In this document: piece by piece, positions 37,852-51,537 of the stretch
How the letters are laid out: each line of letters opens with the position of its first letter
How positions within the stretch are numbered: position 1 is the stretch's first letter
From: Stutzerimonas nitrititolerans
Lineage (GTDB): Bacteria > Pseudomonadota > Gammaproteobacteria > Pseudomonadales > Pseudomonadaceae
Assembly: GCF_003696285.1 (NCBI RefSeq)
Contig: NZ_RFFL01000006.1
Span: 1 to 64,000 of the forward strand
Length of the DNA: 64,000 nt
Direction of reading: 5' to 3'
Position numbers and translations under genes: made by a program
The notes under the pieces: model-generated
What the model was told of the DNA's origin: nothing
Database searches by the model: none
Seen by the model: only the letters and a program-made list of their open reading frames with translations

Positions 37852-37989
37852 ATGCAAGAACCCGACTCGCCGGACGATCGCAGAGCGCCCTTTCCGGGCG
37901 GCAATCCGAAGCGCAAGGACCCTGGCGAACCAGTACCCATCGAAGAGCCGGAGCAACCGGCCAACCCTGAAGAAGACGGACGCGCCTGA
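37852..37989 (+). CDS. Small acidic/proline-rich ORF (45 residues)
   Basis: An ATG with GGAGG 8 bases upstream opens 45 codons encoding a hydrophilic, disordered protein: MQEPDSPDDRRAPFPGGNPK, then a Lys/Arg patch, then PVPIEEPEQPANPEEDGRA. It sits 20 bases after the Rho_N-domain gene and 43 bases before the ferritin-like gene in the same direction. The strong ribosome site and the tight spacing support it as a real gene. The function is unknown. Confidence 0.7.
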   Translation: MQEPDSPDDRRAPFPGGNPKRKDPGEPVPIEEPEQPANPEEDGRA

Positions 37990-38032
37990 CTGCCCATCAC
38001 GGCGCGCCAGTAGCGACGAAGAGGAACCCCTG

Positions 38033-38566
38033 ATGAGTTACGTTCAGTTGAGTGACAAACAAACCTTGCGCGAGCGCGCGCGCCAGCACGTCGAGAATGG
38101 CGCGGTAACCGAGAGCTATTCGGCCGACCGCGAAACCGTGATTCAGCTGCTCAACGATGCGCTGGCCACGGAGCTGGTGTGCTACCTGCGCTACAAGCGC
38201 CACTACTACATGGCTACCGGCCTTAAATCCAGCCTGGCGGCCGATGAGTTCCTCGAACATGCCAATCAGGAGCAGGAACATGCCGATCGGCTGGCCGAAC
38301 GCATCGTTCAGCTGGGAGGCGAGCCTGATTACAACCCCGACAGCCTGACTGAACGCTCGCATGCCCAGTACGCCGAGGGCAACGGCCTGCGCGACATGGT
38401 CTTCGAGAACCTGGTGGCCGAACGCATCGCCATCGACAGTTATCGCGAGATCATCCAGTACCTGGGCGACAAGGACCCCACCACCCGCCGCATCTTCGAA
38501 GACATCCTCGCCCAGGAAGAAGAGCATGCCGATGATCTGGCGAGCCTGATGGACGGGATGAACTAG
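38033..38566 (+). CDS. Ferritin-like / bacterioferritin-family protein
   Basis: The 177-residue four-helix protein has the diiron-type glutamates: ATELVCYLRYKRHYY, HANQEQEHADRLAERI, AERIAIDSYREI and AQEEEHADDL, the repeated E-x2-H pattern of ferritins. It resembles the bacterioferritin or Dps-like member found beside osmE-type genes in Pseudomonas. It probably stores iron or detoxifies peroxide in stress. It is convergent with lpxC; the lpxC terminator separates them. Confidence 0.88.
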   Translation: MSYVQLSDKQTLRERARQHVENGAVTESYSADRETVIQLLNDALATELVCYLRYKRHYYMATGLKSSLAADEFLEHANQEQEHADRLAERIVQLGGEPDYNPDSLTERSHAQYAEGNGLRDMVFENLVAERIAIDSYREIIQYLGDKDPTTRRIFEDILAQEEEHADDLASLMDGMN

Positions 38567-38628
38567 TCGAGCGGGAAGGCAATGAGCCGTTTCGCATGTA
38601 CTCATTGCCGCAACAGTTTCTGCAGCTG

Positions 38629-38654
38629 AAAAAAAGGCCACCCGAGGGTGGCCT
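38629..38654 (-). terminator. Terminator at the end of the dcw-lpxC cluster
   Basis: On the minus strand GGCCACCC-TC-GGGTGGCC is followed by seven T. It lies 25 bases past the lpxC stop. Confidence 0.92.
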
Positions 38655-38678
38655 GAAAACTAGGAAAGAGAGTGTCGC

Positions 38679-39602
<924 letters not shown>

Positions 39603-39701
39603 CTAGTGCGCTGTTGCGAATGGTTTCCAACAAAGGCGGCGATCATAGCAGAAGCCCACTTTGCTGAACACCAATCACACCGATACTCCTGATGCATATC
39701 T

Positions 39702-40883
39702 TCAATCGGCCTGGCGACGCAGGAACGCCGGGATGTCGAGATAGTCCAGATCCTCCTGAGGGTTCATCTTCGCCGCCGTCGCGGCAGCATGGGCCTGGTT
39801 GCGCATTACCGTCGGGCGTTCCAGGTCACGGTAGTTCACCGCTGCCTGCTCCTGACGAGGTGCGGCGGGCGCAGCCACGGCTGCGGTCTGGATGGTGTTG
39901 TCGACGACCTTGACCGGCTTGTCGTTGCGCGAACCCAGGCCGGTGGCGACCACGGTGACGTGCAATTCGTCGAGCATGTCCGGATCGATCACGGCACCGA
40001 CCTTGACGGTGGCTTCATCGGAAGCGAAAGCCTCGATGATCTCGCCCACGGCCGCGTACTCGCCGAGAGACAGATCCAGACCAGCGGTAATGTTGACCAA
40101 GATGCCACGTGCACCCTGCAGATTGACGTCTTCCAGCAGCGGGTTGCGAATGGCCGCTTCGGTGGCTTCGCGGGCGCGGTTCGGCCCCGTGGAGCAACCG
40201 GTGCCCATCATTGCCATACCCATCTCGCCCATGACAGTCTTGACGTCGGCGAAGTCGACGTTCATCAGACCCGGACGCTGCATGATGTCGGAAATCCCGC
40301 GCACGGCACCGGTCAGCACGTCATCGGCCTTGGCGAAGGCGGACAGCAGGCTGGCATCCTTGCCCAGGATGGTCAGCAGCTTCTCGTTGGGAATGGTGAT
40401 CAGCGAGTCGACGCATTCGGACAGCGCACGGATGCCTTCGTCGGCCACCTGCATACGGCGACGGCCTTCGAACGGGAACGGCCGGGTCACCACGGCAACG
40501 GTGAGAATGCCCATTTCCTTGGCCACCGACGCGATGATCGGCGCCGCACCGGTACCGGTACCACCGCCCATGCCGGTGGTGATGAACACCATGTCGGCGC
40601 CCTGCAGCACTTCGGCGATGCGCTCGCGATCTTCCATGGCCGCCTGACGGCCGATGTCCGGGTTGGTCCCGGCGCCCAGGCCCTTGGTGATGGCCGAGCC
40701 GAGTTGCAGCACGGTGCGCGCTTCGATCTTCTTCAGCGCCTGTGCATCGGTGTTGGCACAGATGAATTCCACGCCTTCGACGTTGTTGCGCACCATGTGA
40801 TTGACCGCGTTGCCGCCGCCACCACCGACGCCGATGACCTTGATGACTGCACTTTGCGGGGTATGATCTACGAGTTCGAACAT
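39702..40883 (-). CDS. ftsZ: Cell division GTPase FtsZ
   Basis: The 393-residue tubulin homologue forms the Z ring. The GTP-binding signature GGGTGTG is near residues 106-112. A variable linker (about 320-375) leads to the conserved C-terminal peptide LDYLDIPAFLRRQAD, which binds FtsA and ZipA. GGAGAGAGGG precedes the ATG. It follows ftsA by 43 bases. Confidence 0.98.
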   Translation of the reverse strand: MFELVDHTPQSAVIKVIGVGGGGGNAVNHMVRNNVEGVEFICANTDAQALKKIEARTVLQLGSAITKGLGAGTNPDIGRQAAMEDRERIAEVLQGADMVFITTGMGGGTGTGAAPIIASVAKEMGILTVAVVTRPFPFEGRRRMQVADEGIRALSECVDSLITIPNEKLLTILGKDASLLSAFAKADDVLTGAVRGISDIMQRPGLMNVDFADVKTVMGEMGMAMMGTGCSTGPNRAREATEAAIRNPLLEDVNLQGARGILVNITAGLDLSLGEYAAVGEIIEAFASDEATVKVGAVIDPDMLDELHVTVVATGLGSRNDKPVKVVDNTIQTAAVAAPAAPRQEQAAVNYRDLERPTVMRNQAHAAATAAKMNPQEDLDYLDIPAFLRRQAD

Positions 40884-40926
40884 GTCCCTCTCTCCTTCCA
40901 GCTTTCTAGTTGTGGTACCGCACTGC

Positions 40927-42174
40927 TCAGAAATTGCCCTGGATCCAGCTCTTCAGCCGGTCCAGGACAGACGGTTTGGTTTCATCGGCGAAATGGCCGA
41001 GACCGGACATGGAAGTGCCGTCGGCCTGCTTCTGCAGTCCGTACAGCAACAGGCCCACGCCCGTTGAATAGATGGGGTTGCGTACGACGTCGGTCAGTCC
41101 CTTGAACCGGTGCGGCACGCCCAGGCGTACCGGCATGTGAAAGATTTCCTCGGCCAGCTCGACGGCTCCTTCCATCTTCGCTGTACCGCCTGTGAGGACG
41201 ATTCCTGCCGGAACCAGATCCTCGTAGCCACTGCGACGCAGCTCGGCCTGAATCAGGGTGAAAAGCTCGTCATAGCGCGGCTCCACCACTTCGGCCAGTG
41301 CCTGACGGGAGAGTTCCCGCGGCGGACGATCTCCGACGCTCGGGACCTTGATAGTCTCGCCCGCGCCCGCCAGCTTGGCCAGCGCGCAAGCATAGCGAAT
41401 CTTGATCTCCTCGGCATACTGGGTCGGCGTGCGCAGTGCCATGGCGATGTCGTTGGTGACCTGATCGCCGGCGATCGGAATCACTGCGGTGTGGCGAATC
41501 GCGCCCTCGGTGAAGATGCAGATATCGGTGGTGCCGCCGCCAATATCCACCAGGCAGACGCCCAGCTCCTTCTCATCCTCGGTAAGCACCGCATGCGCAG
41601 AAGCCAGCTGCTCGAGGATGATGTCGTCGACTTCCAGGCCGCAGCGGCGCACGCATTTCTCGATGTTCTGCGCGGCATTCACCGCACAGGTGACCACATG
41701 CACCTTGGCCTCCAGGCGCACGCCGGACATGCCCAGGGGTTCACGCACGCCTTCCTGGTTGTCGATCACGTAGTCCTGCGGCAGCGTGTGCAGCACGCGC
41801 TGATCCGCCGGAATTGCCACGGCCTGGGCGGCATCCAGCACGCGATCCAGATCGGCGTTGCTCACTTCACGGTCGCGAATGGCGACGATGCCGTGGGAGT
41901 TCAGGCTGCGGATGTGGTTGCCGGCCAGGCCGACGAAGGCGGAGTGGATACGGCAGCCCGCCATCAGCTGGGCTTCCTCGACGGCACGCTGGATCGACTG
42001 CACGGTGGATTCAATATTGACCACTACGCCTTTCTTCAACCCACGCGACGGATGCGTGCCGATCCCGACGATCTCCAGGTCGCCATCGGGCGTCACTTCG
42101 CCCACCAGGGCGACTACCTTGGAGGTGCCGATATCGAGTCCGACGATCATCTTGCCGCTTTGCACGCTTGACAT
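40927..42174 (-). CDS. ftsA: Cell division protein FtsA
   Basis: The 415-residue actin-like ATPase tethers FtsZ to the membrane. GLDIGTSKVVALVGE is the phosphate-1 motif, VDIGGGTTDICIF the phosphate-2 motif, and the C-terminal amphipathic helix (SVLDRLKSWIQGNF) is the membrane anchor. I prefer the ATG at 42174 (MSSVQSGKM), with AAAGG 6 bases upstream; the ATG at 42180 is nearly on the ribosome site. Confidence 0.97.
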   Translation of the reverse strand: MSSVQSGKMIVGLDIGTSKVVALVGEVTPDGDLEIVGIGTHPSRGLKKGVVVNIESTVQSIQRAVEEAQLMAGCRIHSAFVGLAGNHIRSLNSHGIVAIRDREVSNADLDRVLDAAQAVAIPADQRVLHTLPQDYVIDNQEGVREPLGMSGVRLEAKVHVVTCAVNAAQNIEKCVRRCGLEVDDIILEQLASAHAVLTEDEKELGVCLVDIGGGTTDICIFTEGAIRHTAVIPIAGDQVTNDIAMALRTPTQYAEEIKIRYACALAKLAGAGETIKVPSVGDRPPRELSRQALAEVVEPRYDELFTLIQAELRRSGYEDLVPAGIVLTGGTAKMEGAVELAEEIFHMPVRLGVPHRFKGLTDVVRNPIYSTGVGLLLYGLQKQADGTSMSGLGHFADETKPSVLDRLKSWIQGNF

Positions 42175-42187
42175 GTTCATCCTTTCC

Positions 42188-43045
42188 TCAATTCTTCGCG
42201 GCGACGGTCATGTCCGTCGCCGCCGGATTCGGTTCGTGCCACGCAACGGCCAGACCGTTGGCGTAGCGCAGATCGATCCGCGCAATGTTCTCGCTCTCCT
42301 GCACCAGCGCTTGCTGGTAGATGGCAGTGAAGCGCCGCATTTTTTCGATTACCTGGTCGCGCCCCAGCAGCAGCTCGATACCCTGGCTGGTGGTCAGGAA
42401 CCAGCTGCCGCGGGCGCGCAATTCCAGTCGCGCGATGGAGAAACCCAAGGGCCGCAACATCTGGCTGAGCAACTGGTATTGCTGCATGACCCGCAACTGG
42501 GCCCGCTTCGGACCGTACAACTGCGGCAAGTGTTCATATTCGGCCAGGTCATTCGGCGCAAAGGCCTGGCCGCTGTTGTTCAGCAACGCCTCGTCACCCC
42601 AGCGGGCGATGGGCAGCTGTTCGTCTAGACGCACCATGACCTGGTCCGGCCAGATCCGCCGCGCCTCCACATGGGCGATCCACGGCATCTGTTCAAGGTC
42701 GTGACGCAGCGCCTCCAGATCAACCTCGAAGAAGCTCGCTTCGACGAACGGCGCCATACGCGCCTGCACGGCCTGCTGGCTCACGTAACTCAACTCGCCC
42801 TGCACACTGACTTTGGCGATCGGCCGGTCGGCATAGGGCAGCAGACGCTGCCCCAGCTCATAGAGCCCGACCACCAGCCCCACCAGCAGCAGCGGCCAGA
42901 GAAACCGCTTCAAACCGTTCCAGCTGGGACGCGGCAAGCGGGCCCGGAGCGGCTCGCGCTGCACCAGGCGACTCGCACCCCGTGCCCCCGGCTTGCGCGT
43001 GGCGCGGCCGGTAGCGGGTTGCGAATGGCGCAGTGTGGCGATCAT
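42188..43045 (-). CDS. ftsQ: Cell division protein FtsQ
   Basis: The 285-residue bitopic divisome protein has a basic cytoplasmic N-terminus, one transmembrane helix (about 46-68), a POTRA domain (about 75-145, [18 protein letters not shown]) and a beta domain. It recruits FtsB and FtsL. AGGAG lies 8 bases before the ATG, and it starts three bases after ddlB. Confidence 0.95.
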   Translation of the reverse strand: MIATLRHSQPATGRATRKPGARGASRLVQREPLRARLPRPSWNGLKRFLWPLLLVGLVVGLYELGQRLLPYADRPIAKVSVQGELSYVSQQAVQARMAPFVEASFFEVDLEALRHDLEQMPWIAHVEARRIWPDQVMVRLDEQLPIARWGDEALLNNSGQAFAPNDLAEYEHLPQLYGPKRAQLRVMQQYQLLSQMLRPLGFSIARLELRARGSWFLTTSQGIELLLGRDQVIEKMRRFTAIYQQALVQESENIARIDLRYANGLAVAWHEPNPAATDMTVAAKN

Positions 43046-43048
43046 CGA

Positions 43049-45442
<2,394 letters not shown>

Positions 45443-45450
<8 letters not shown>

Positions 45451-46513
45451 GCGCCACCTCCAGGCAGATATCGACGACGGTACGGGTGGCATCGGGTCGG
45501 GACAGCCGACGCGCAGTCGCCCCCATGGCCTTGAGTTTTTCCGGTTGCATCAGGACCTCGGTCAGCTGCGCGGCCAGCGCGGCAGCATCTGTTGTGGCTT
45601 GCGGCAGAAGAAGGGCGGCACCTTCCTTCGCCAGATATTCGGCGTTGTGGGTCTGGTGGTCGTCGATGGCATGGGGCAGCGGCACCAGAAAGGATGGAAG
45701 CCCGGCCGCTGCAAGTTCGCAGACGGTCAACGCGCCGGCCCGGCAGATCACCAGGTCGGCCCAGGCGTAGGCACTGGCCATGTCCTTGATGAACAGCGCG
45801 ACTTGCGCGGCAACGCCTGCAGCCTCGTAGCGCTCGCGGGTGACATCGGCGTGCTGCTTGCCGGCCTGGTGGAACACCTCGGGGCGCAACTCGCTCGTTA
45901 CCTGCGCGAGTGCATCAGGCAGCAGTTTGTTCAGTGGCTCGGCGCCCAGGCTGCCACCCAGCACCAACAGGCGCGGGCGACGATCGCCCAGGGAGTCGCG
46001 CGGGGTCTCCAGGAACAGCTCGGTACGTACCGGATTGCCGGTGGTGCGCCGCTTGTCACTGGCAGCGAAGGTCCCCGGAAACGCCTCGCACACCCGCGCA
46101 GCAAATGGAGCCAGACTGCGATTGGCGGTGCCGGCGACGGCGTTCTGCTCATGAATCACCAAAGGCACGCCGGCCAACTTGGCGGCCAGCCCACCCGGAC
46201 CGGTCACATAGCCGCCCAGGCCCAGCACGCACACCGGCTGCAACTGGCGCATGACACGGCGTGCCTGCCAGAGCGAACGCAGCAACTGCCAGGGCGCCTT
46301 CAGCAACGAGGCCACGTTCTTGCCGCGCAGGCCGCTGACATCTATCAGGTGCAACGGCAGACCGGCTGCCGGTACCACTTCGTTCTCGATGCCACGCGGG
46401 GTTCCCAGCCAGTGGACCTTGTAGCCACGGCTCTGGAATTCATGGGCGCAGGCCAGGGCCGGGAACACGTGTCCGCCGGTGCCACCAGCCATGATCAGCA
46501 CGTTAGCGGCCAC
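45443..46513 (-). CDS. murG: Undecaprenyldiphospho-muramoylpentapeptide GlcNAc transferase
   Basis: The 356-residue GT28 enzyme converts lipid I to lipid II on the inner membrane face. [14 protein letters not shown] and GGYVTGPGG are the glycine-rich loops, and [24 protein letters not shown] is the donor-site motif. The start is GTG at 46513, with a very strong AAGGAGG 7 bases upstream; this gives 11 bases of overlap with the ftsW end. Confidence 0.95.
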
Positions 46514-47732
46514 GGGCGCCCTCCTTGGCCAAGGGTGCCTCGGCAAAATCGTCTTCGTTGAACTCGACATCCTCGCTGCCCAGCACCGTGCGGCTCTCCC
46601 ACTCGATGCGCAGCAGCAGGGCCATGCTGGCGCACGTGACCACCAGCGAACTGCCGCCATAGCTGAGGAATGGCAGCGTCAGCCCCTTGGTCGGCAGCAG
46701 CCCGACGTTCACCCCGACATTGATCAGGAACTGGCCGAGCCAGAGAAACGCGATGCCCCAGGCCACATAGGCCGCGAAGAACTGCCGCGCACGCTCGGCC
46801 GCCAGGCCGATATACAGCGCACGAATACCGACGAAAGCGAACAGGGCGATGGTCAGCAGCGCCCCCACCATGCCCAGCTCTTCGGCGAGCACGGAAAACA
46901 CGAAGTCGGTGTGGGCTTCGGGCAGGTAGAACTGCTTCTGCACGCTGTTGCCCAGTCCCACGCCGAACCACTCGCCACGACCGAAGGCGATCAGCGCCTG
47001 GGTCAGCTGGTAGCCGGCACCGTACTGGTCAGCCCAAGGATCGGTGAAGGTGATCAGACGCTGCAGACGGTATTCCTGGGTCTGTACCAGGATCACCACC
47101 GCACCGACCGCCGCCACCACCAGCAACGAGAAGCGGATCATGCCCACGCCGCCGAGGAACAGCATCGCCACGGCAGCGCCCATCATCACCACGGTGGCAC
47201 CGAAGTCCGGCTCCAGCAGCAACAGGAAGGCCATCGGCAGCAGCACCAGGAAAGGCTTGGCAAAGCCCCAGAGGCTTTCACGCACTTCCTCCTGGCGGCG
47301 CACCAGATAGCCGGCCAGATAAATCACGACGAACACCTTGGCCAGTTCGGAAGGCTGGATGTTGAAAGCACCGAAGCCGATCCAGCGCATCGAGCCGTTC
47401 ACTTCGCGACCGACCCCGGGAATCAGCACCAGGATCAGCAGGACGAACGCCGCCAGCAGCGCCATCCAGTCCAGCCGCTGCCAGGTCGACAGCGGGACCA
47501 GCAAGACGGCCGCGGCAGCACCTATCCCGAGCAGCAGGTAAACGAGGTGACGAATCATGTGATACATCGCGTTACCGGAGTTCACCGCCGCGACCTCCGA
47601 AGAAGCCGAGGTGATCATCACCAGCCCCAGCCCTAGCAACGCCAGGCAACCGGCGAGCATAGGGAAGTCGAGGTCCACGCCCCGGCGGCCGAACAGCGGC
47701 GAAGGAGCACTGCGCAGGAAGGCGAGCATCAT
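46503..47732 (-). CDS. ftsW: Septal peptidoglycan polymerase FtsW
   Basis: The 409-residue SEDS protein polymerises septal glycan together with FtsI. About ten transmembrane helices are seen, with the family motifs NGSMRWIGFGAFNIQPSE, the catalytic-Asp region LLEPDFGATVVM, and LPTKGLTLPFLSYGGSS. The ATGATG start at 47732 overlaps the murD stop. Confidence 0.96.
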   Translation of the reverse strand: MMLAFLRSAPSPLFGRRGVDLDFPMLAGCLALLGLGLVMITSASSEVAAVNSGNAMYHMIRHLVYLLLGIGAAAAVLLVPLSTWQRLDWMALLAAFVLLILVLIPGVGREVNGSMRWIGFGAFNIQPSELAKVFVVIYLAGYLVRRQEEVRESLWGFAKPFLVLLPMAFLLLLEPDFGATVVMMGAAVAMLFLGGVGMIRFSLLVVAAVGAVVILVQTQEYRLQRLITFTDPWADQYGAGYQLTQALIAFGRGEWFGVGLGNSVQKQFYLPEAHTDFVFSVLAEELGMVGALLTIALFAFVGIRALYIGLAAERARQFFAAYVAWGIAFLWLGQFLINVGVNVGLLPTKGLTLPFLSYGGSSLVVTCASMALLLRIEWESRTVLGSEDVEFNEDDFAEAPLAKEGARGR

Positions 47733-49072
47733 TTCAGCGCCTCCACCGCGGCGGCGAACAGACGGCCGCGCTCTTCGAAATTCTTGAACATGTCCAGGCT
47801 CGCGCAGGCCGGAGACAGCAGCACGGCATCGCCCGGCAACGCGCATTCCGCTGCTCGCTGCACCGCCTCCTCGAGACCTTGCACCTGCTTCAAGGCAACG
47901 GCGCCTTGCAGCGTGCAAGCCAGCCGCCCGGCATCGCGGCCGAGCAGGATCACCTCACGGCAGTGGCGCCCGATCGGCTCGCGCAACGCGGAGAAATCTG
48001 CGCCCTTGCCATCACCGCCGGCGATCAGCACCAGCTTGCCGTCGATATCCGCACCGAGCCCGCCGATCGCTGCCAGCGCGGCGCCGACATTGGTGGCCTT
48101 GGAGTCGTCGTAGTAGCTCACGCCCGCACGCTCACCCACCCACTGGCAGCGATGGGGCAGACCGGCGAAGGTCCGCAGAGTCTGCAACATCGCCGCGAAC
48201 GGCAGGCCGACGGCATGGCCGAGCGCCAGCGCCGCGAGGGCGTTGGACTGGTTGTGCGCACCGCGCATTTTCAATTCGCGCGCGGGCATCAGGGCCTCGA
48301 ACTGGAAAGCCAGGTGCTTCTCGCCGTTCTCCTCGATCAGCCCGAAGCCCTTGAAGTCCGGTTTGCCGAGGCCGAACGACCAGACCGGAACCTCTTCGCC
48401 CACCAGCGGCCGGCTGAGACGGTCGTCACGGTTGACCACCACCTGGCGCGCGCCACGGAAGATCCGGTGCTTGGCCTGGTGATAGGCCGGCAGGCCGGCG
48501 TAGCGATCCATGTGGTCTTCGCTGACGTTCAGGCAGGTCGCGACTTCGGCGTTCAGCTGCTCGGTGGTTTCCAGCTGGAAGCTGGACAGTTCTAGCACAT
48601 AGAGCTCAACGTCATCGTTCAGCAGATCCAGCGCCGGCGTGCCCAGGTTGCCGCCCACCGCCACCTTGCGACCGGACGCCTGAGCCATTTCGCCGACCAG
48701 GGTGGTCACGGTGCTTTTCGCGTTGGAGCCGGTGATGGCGACGATCGGCGCCCGGGCCTCGCGCGCGAACAGTTCGATATCGCCGGACAGCTTGACGCCG
48801 CGCGCGACCGCAGCCTGCAATGCCGGTGTGCTCACCGCCAGCCCTGGGCTGACCAGCAACTCGCTGGCCCGGCAGAGGAAGTCGACGTTCAGTTCGCCGC
48901 AACGCACCTCGACTTCTGGGTACTGTGCCTGGAGAGTGGCCAGCTCCGGCGGGTTCGCGCGCGTATCGACGACGGCGAACGGCTGCCCACGGCGCGCCAG
49001 GTGGCGTACCACGGACATGCCGCTCTTGCCGAGGCCGACAACGATGCGGAACTGGTCGGAAGCGATCAGCAC
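47729..49072 (-). CDS. murD: UDP-N-acetylmuramoylalanine-D-glutamate ligase
   Basis: The 447-residue Mur ligase adds D-glutamate. IVVGLGKSGMSVVRHLARRG is the N-terminal Rossmann segment, ITGSNAKSTVTTL the ATP loop (with Ser rather than Gly-Lys-Thr-Thr), and YYDDSKATNVGA the central-domain motif. It follows mraY after six bases. Confidence 0.97.
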   Translation of the reverse strand: MLIASDQFRIVVGLGKSGMSVVRHLARRGQPFAVVDTRANPPELATLQAQYPEVEVRCGELNVDFLCRASELLVSPGLAVSTPALQAAVARGVKLSGDIELFAREARAPIVAITGSNAKSTVTTLVGEMAQASGRKVAVGGNLGTPALDLLNDDVELYVLELSSFQLETTEQLNAEVATCLNVSEDHMDRYAGLPAYHQAKHRIFRGARQVVVNRDDRLSRPLVGEEVPVWSFGLGKPDFKGFGLIEENGEKHLAFQFEALMPARELKMRGAHNQSNALAALALGHAVGLPFAAMLQTLRTFAGLPHRCQWVGERAGVSYYDDSKATNVGAALAAIGGLGADIDGKLVLIAGGDGKGADFSALREPIGRHCREVILLGRDAGRLACTLQGAVALKQVQGLEEAVQRAAECALPGDAVLLSPACASLDMFKNFEERGRLFAAAVEALK

Positions 49073-49078
49073 TCTCTA

Positions 49079-50161
49079 TTACCTCAACTTCAACGTGGCA
49101 AGGCCGATCAGCACCAGAATCACGGTGATGATCCAGAAACGGACGATAACCCGTGGTTCGGGCCAGCCCTTGAGTTCGAAATGGTGATGAATGGGCGCCA
49201 TGCGGAACACGCGCTTGCCGGTCAGCTTGAACGAGGCGACCTGGATCATCACCGACAGGGTTTCCATCACGAACACGCCGCCCATGATGAACAGCACCAC
49301 TTCCTGGCGAACGATCACCGCGATGGTGCCCAGCGCCGCACCCAGCGCCAGCGCACCGACGTCGCCCATGAAGACCTGCGCCGGATAGGTGTTGAACCAG
49401 AGAAAGCCCAGGCCGGCACCGATCAGCGCGCCGCAGAACACGATCAGCTCACCTGCGCCCGGCACATAGGGAATCAGCAGGTACTCGGCGAAATTCGTAT
49501 TGCCCGACAGGTAGCAGAAGATGCCCAGGCCTCCGCCGACCATCACCGTCGGCATGATCGCCAGGCCATCGAGGCCGTCGGTGAGGTTGACCGCATTGCT
49601 CGAGCCGACGATGACGAAATAGGTCAGCACCACGAAACCGATGCCCAGCGGAATCTCGATGTTCTTCAGCAACGGCAGGATCAGCGTGGTCTCCACCGGC
49701 GTCTGCGCGGTCATATAAAGGAAGAGCGCCGCTCCGAGGCCGAACACCGACTGCCAGAAGTACTTCCAGCGGCTCGGCAGACCACGCGAGTTCTTCTCGA
49801 TCACCTTGCGGTAGTCGTCGACCCAGCCGATCGCGCCGAACAGCAGCGTGACGGCCAGCACCACCCAGACGTAGCGGTTGGACAGGTCGGCCCAGAGCAG
49901 CGTGCTAATGGCGATGGCACTGAGAATCAGCGCGCCGCCCATGGTCGGCGTACCGGACTTGGACAGGTGCGACTGCGGACCATCGGTACGCACCGCCTGG
50001 CCGATCTGGCGCAGCTGCAGGGTGCGGATCAGCCACGGCCCCATCCACAGCGACAGGATCAATGCGGTGAGCACGCCGAGAATTCCACGCAGGGTCAGGT
50101 ACTGGAAGACCGCGAAGCCCTTGTGGAACTGTTGCAAGTACTCGGCGAGTAGCAGCAGCAT
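49079..50161 (-). CDS. mraY: Phospho-N-acetylmuramoyl-pentapeptide transferase
   Basis: The 360-residue ten-helix enzyme makes lipid I. The catalytic aspartates are in GWVDDYRK and [24 protein letters not shown] is the Mg-binding segment, and [13 protein letters not shown] the conserved His loop. Its ATG at 50161 overlaps the murF TGA. Confidence 0.98.
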   Translation of the reverse strand: MLLLLAEYLQQFHKGFAVFQYLTLRGILGVLTALILSLWMGPWLIRTLQLRQIGQAVRTDGPQSHLSKSGTPTMGGALILSAIAISTLLWADLSNRYVWVVLAVTLLFGAIGWVDDYRKVIEKNSRGLPSRWKYFWQSVFGLGAALFLYMTAQTPVETTLILPLLKNIEIPLGIGFVVLTYFVIVGSSNAVNLTDGLDGLAIMPTVMVGGGLGIFCYLSGNTNFAEYLLIPYVPGAGELIVFCGALIGAGLGFLWFNTYPAQVFMGDVGALALGAALGTIAVIVRQEVVLFIMGGVFVMETLSVMIQVASFKLTGKRVFRMAPIHHHFELKGWPEPRVIVRFWIITVILVLIGLATLKLR

Positions 50162-51537
50162 CAATGTTTCTCCATGCTAGGCGCGGTCAATGCCGCGACG
50201 ACGTTATCCATTGCCGCGCTGCGCGACCCTTTGATCAGGAGGGTGGTGAGGTTGCCCTGCTCACGCCCCAGTGCCGCGATCAGGCTCTGCTGATCGGCGA
50301 AATGCTGGCCGCCGGCGCCAAAGGCATTCACGGCGTGCGCCATCAGCGACCCTACCGCATAAAGCGCATCGACCTTGCCAACCGCGTATTCGCCCACTTC
50401 GCGGTGGCCTTGCTCGGCCCACTCGCCCAGCTCCCCCATGTCACCGAGCACCAGCACCGTGCGCCCGGCAAAGCCGGTCAGCACATCCACGGCGGCACAC
50501 ATCGAAGCGGGGTTGGCATTGTAGGTGTCGTCTATCAGGCGCATGCCGTTGGGCAGGATCTGGGCGACACCGCGTCCCTTCACCGGTTGCAGTGCCTGCA
50601 GGCCGGCAACGATATGCTCATGGGCGATCCCCAGGGCATGTGCCGCCGCCGCCGCCGCCAGCGCATTGGCTACGCTATGGCGGCCGAGCAGGTTGAGTTG
50701 GACTCGCGCGCTTCCCGATGGCCCGGTCAGCACGAAATTCGGGCACCCGCGGGTGTCGTAGGCGATCGATCCTGGAGAGAAGTCAGCCAGAGGGCTGTTC
50801 ATGGCGAAACTCAGCACACGGCGTCCGACAACGCGCTGCTCCCAGACCGGATAGGCCCTGTCGTCGCGATTGAGCACCGCCACGCCATCGACGGCCAGGC
50901 CATCGAGAATCTCACCCTTGGCCTCGACTATCTTCTCCACACCGCCGAACTCGCCGACGTGAGCCGTTCCGGCGTTGGTGATCAGACTGACATGCGGCTG
51001 CACCAGGCTTACGGTGTAGGCGATCTCGCCACAACGCGAAGCACCCAGTTCGATCACCGCGCTGCGGTGCTGCGCACCCAGCTCCAGCAAGGTGAGCGGC
51101 ACGCCCAGTTCGTTGTTCAGATTGCCGCGCGTGGCCAGGACCGCATCGTCGCCATGGGCGGCACGCAGGATGCTGGCCAGCATTTCCTTGACGCTGGTCT
51201 TGCCGCTCGAGCCGGTGATGGCGGCGACGGGGCCGGTGAACGCAGCGCGGTTCAAGCCACCCAGCTGGCCCAGCGCCAGACGTGTGTCACGCACCACCAG
51301 TTGCGGCAATGCGGCACCTTCGACGTGCCGCTCCACCAGAGCGGCAACCGCGCCCTGGGCAGCGACTTCCTCCAGGTAGGCATGGCCGTCGAAGCGCGGA
51401 CCGGCCAGCGCCACGAACAATTGCCCCGGCTGGATGGCACGGCTGTCCGTACTCACCGACGTAAAGCTGGCATCGGTACCGATCAGTTGTCCCGACAGGG
51501 GAACGCTCAGCTCGCTCAGGCGCATGGCGTCAAGCAT
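50161..51537 (-). CDS. murF: UDP-MurNAc-tripeptide-D-Ala-D-Ala ligase
   Basis: The 458-residue Mur ligase adds D-Ala-D-Ala. [14 protein letters not shown] is the ATP loop, [16 protein letters not shown] the substrate region and [11 protein letters not shown] the C-terminal motif. The start at 51537 ([10 protein letters not shown]) overlaps murE by eight bases; an internal ATG at 51525 is the alternative. Confidence 0.95.
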   Translation of the reverse strand: MLDAMRLSELSVPLSGQLIGTDASFTSVSTDSRAIQPGQLFVALAGPRFDGHAYLEEVAAQGAVAALVERHVEGAALPQLVVRDTRLALGQLGGLNRAAFTGPVAAITGSSGKTSVKEMLASILRAAHGDDAVLATRGNLNNELGVPLTLLELGAQHRSAVIELGASRCGEIAYTVSLVQPHVSLITNAGTAHVGEFGGVEKIVEAKGEILDGLAVDGVAVLNRDDRAYPVWEQRVVGRRVLSFAMNSPLADFSPGSIAYDTRGCPNFVLTGPSGSARVQLNLLGRHSVANALAAAAAAHALGIAHEHIVAGLQALQPVKGRGVAQILPNGMRLIDDTYNANPASMCAAVDVLTGFAGRTVLVLGDMGELGEWAEQGHREVGEYAVGKVDALYAVGSLMAHAVNAFGAGGQHFADQQSLIAALGREQGNLTTLLIKGSRSAAMDNVVAALTAPSMEKH

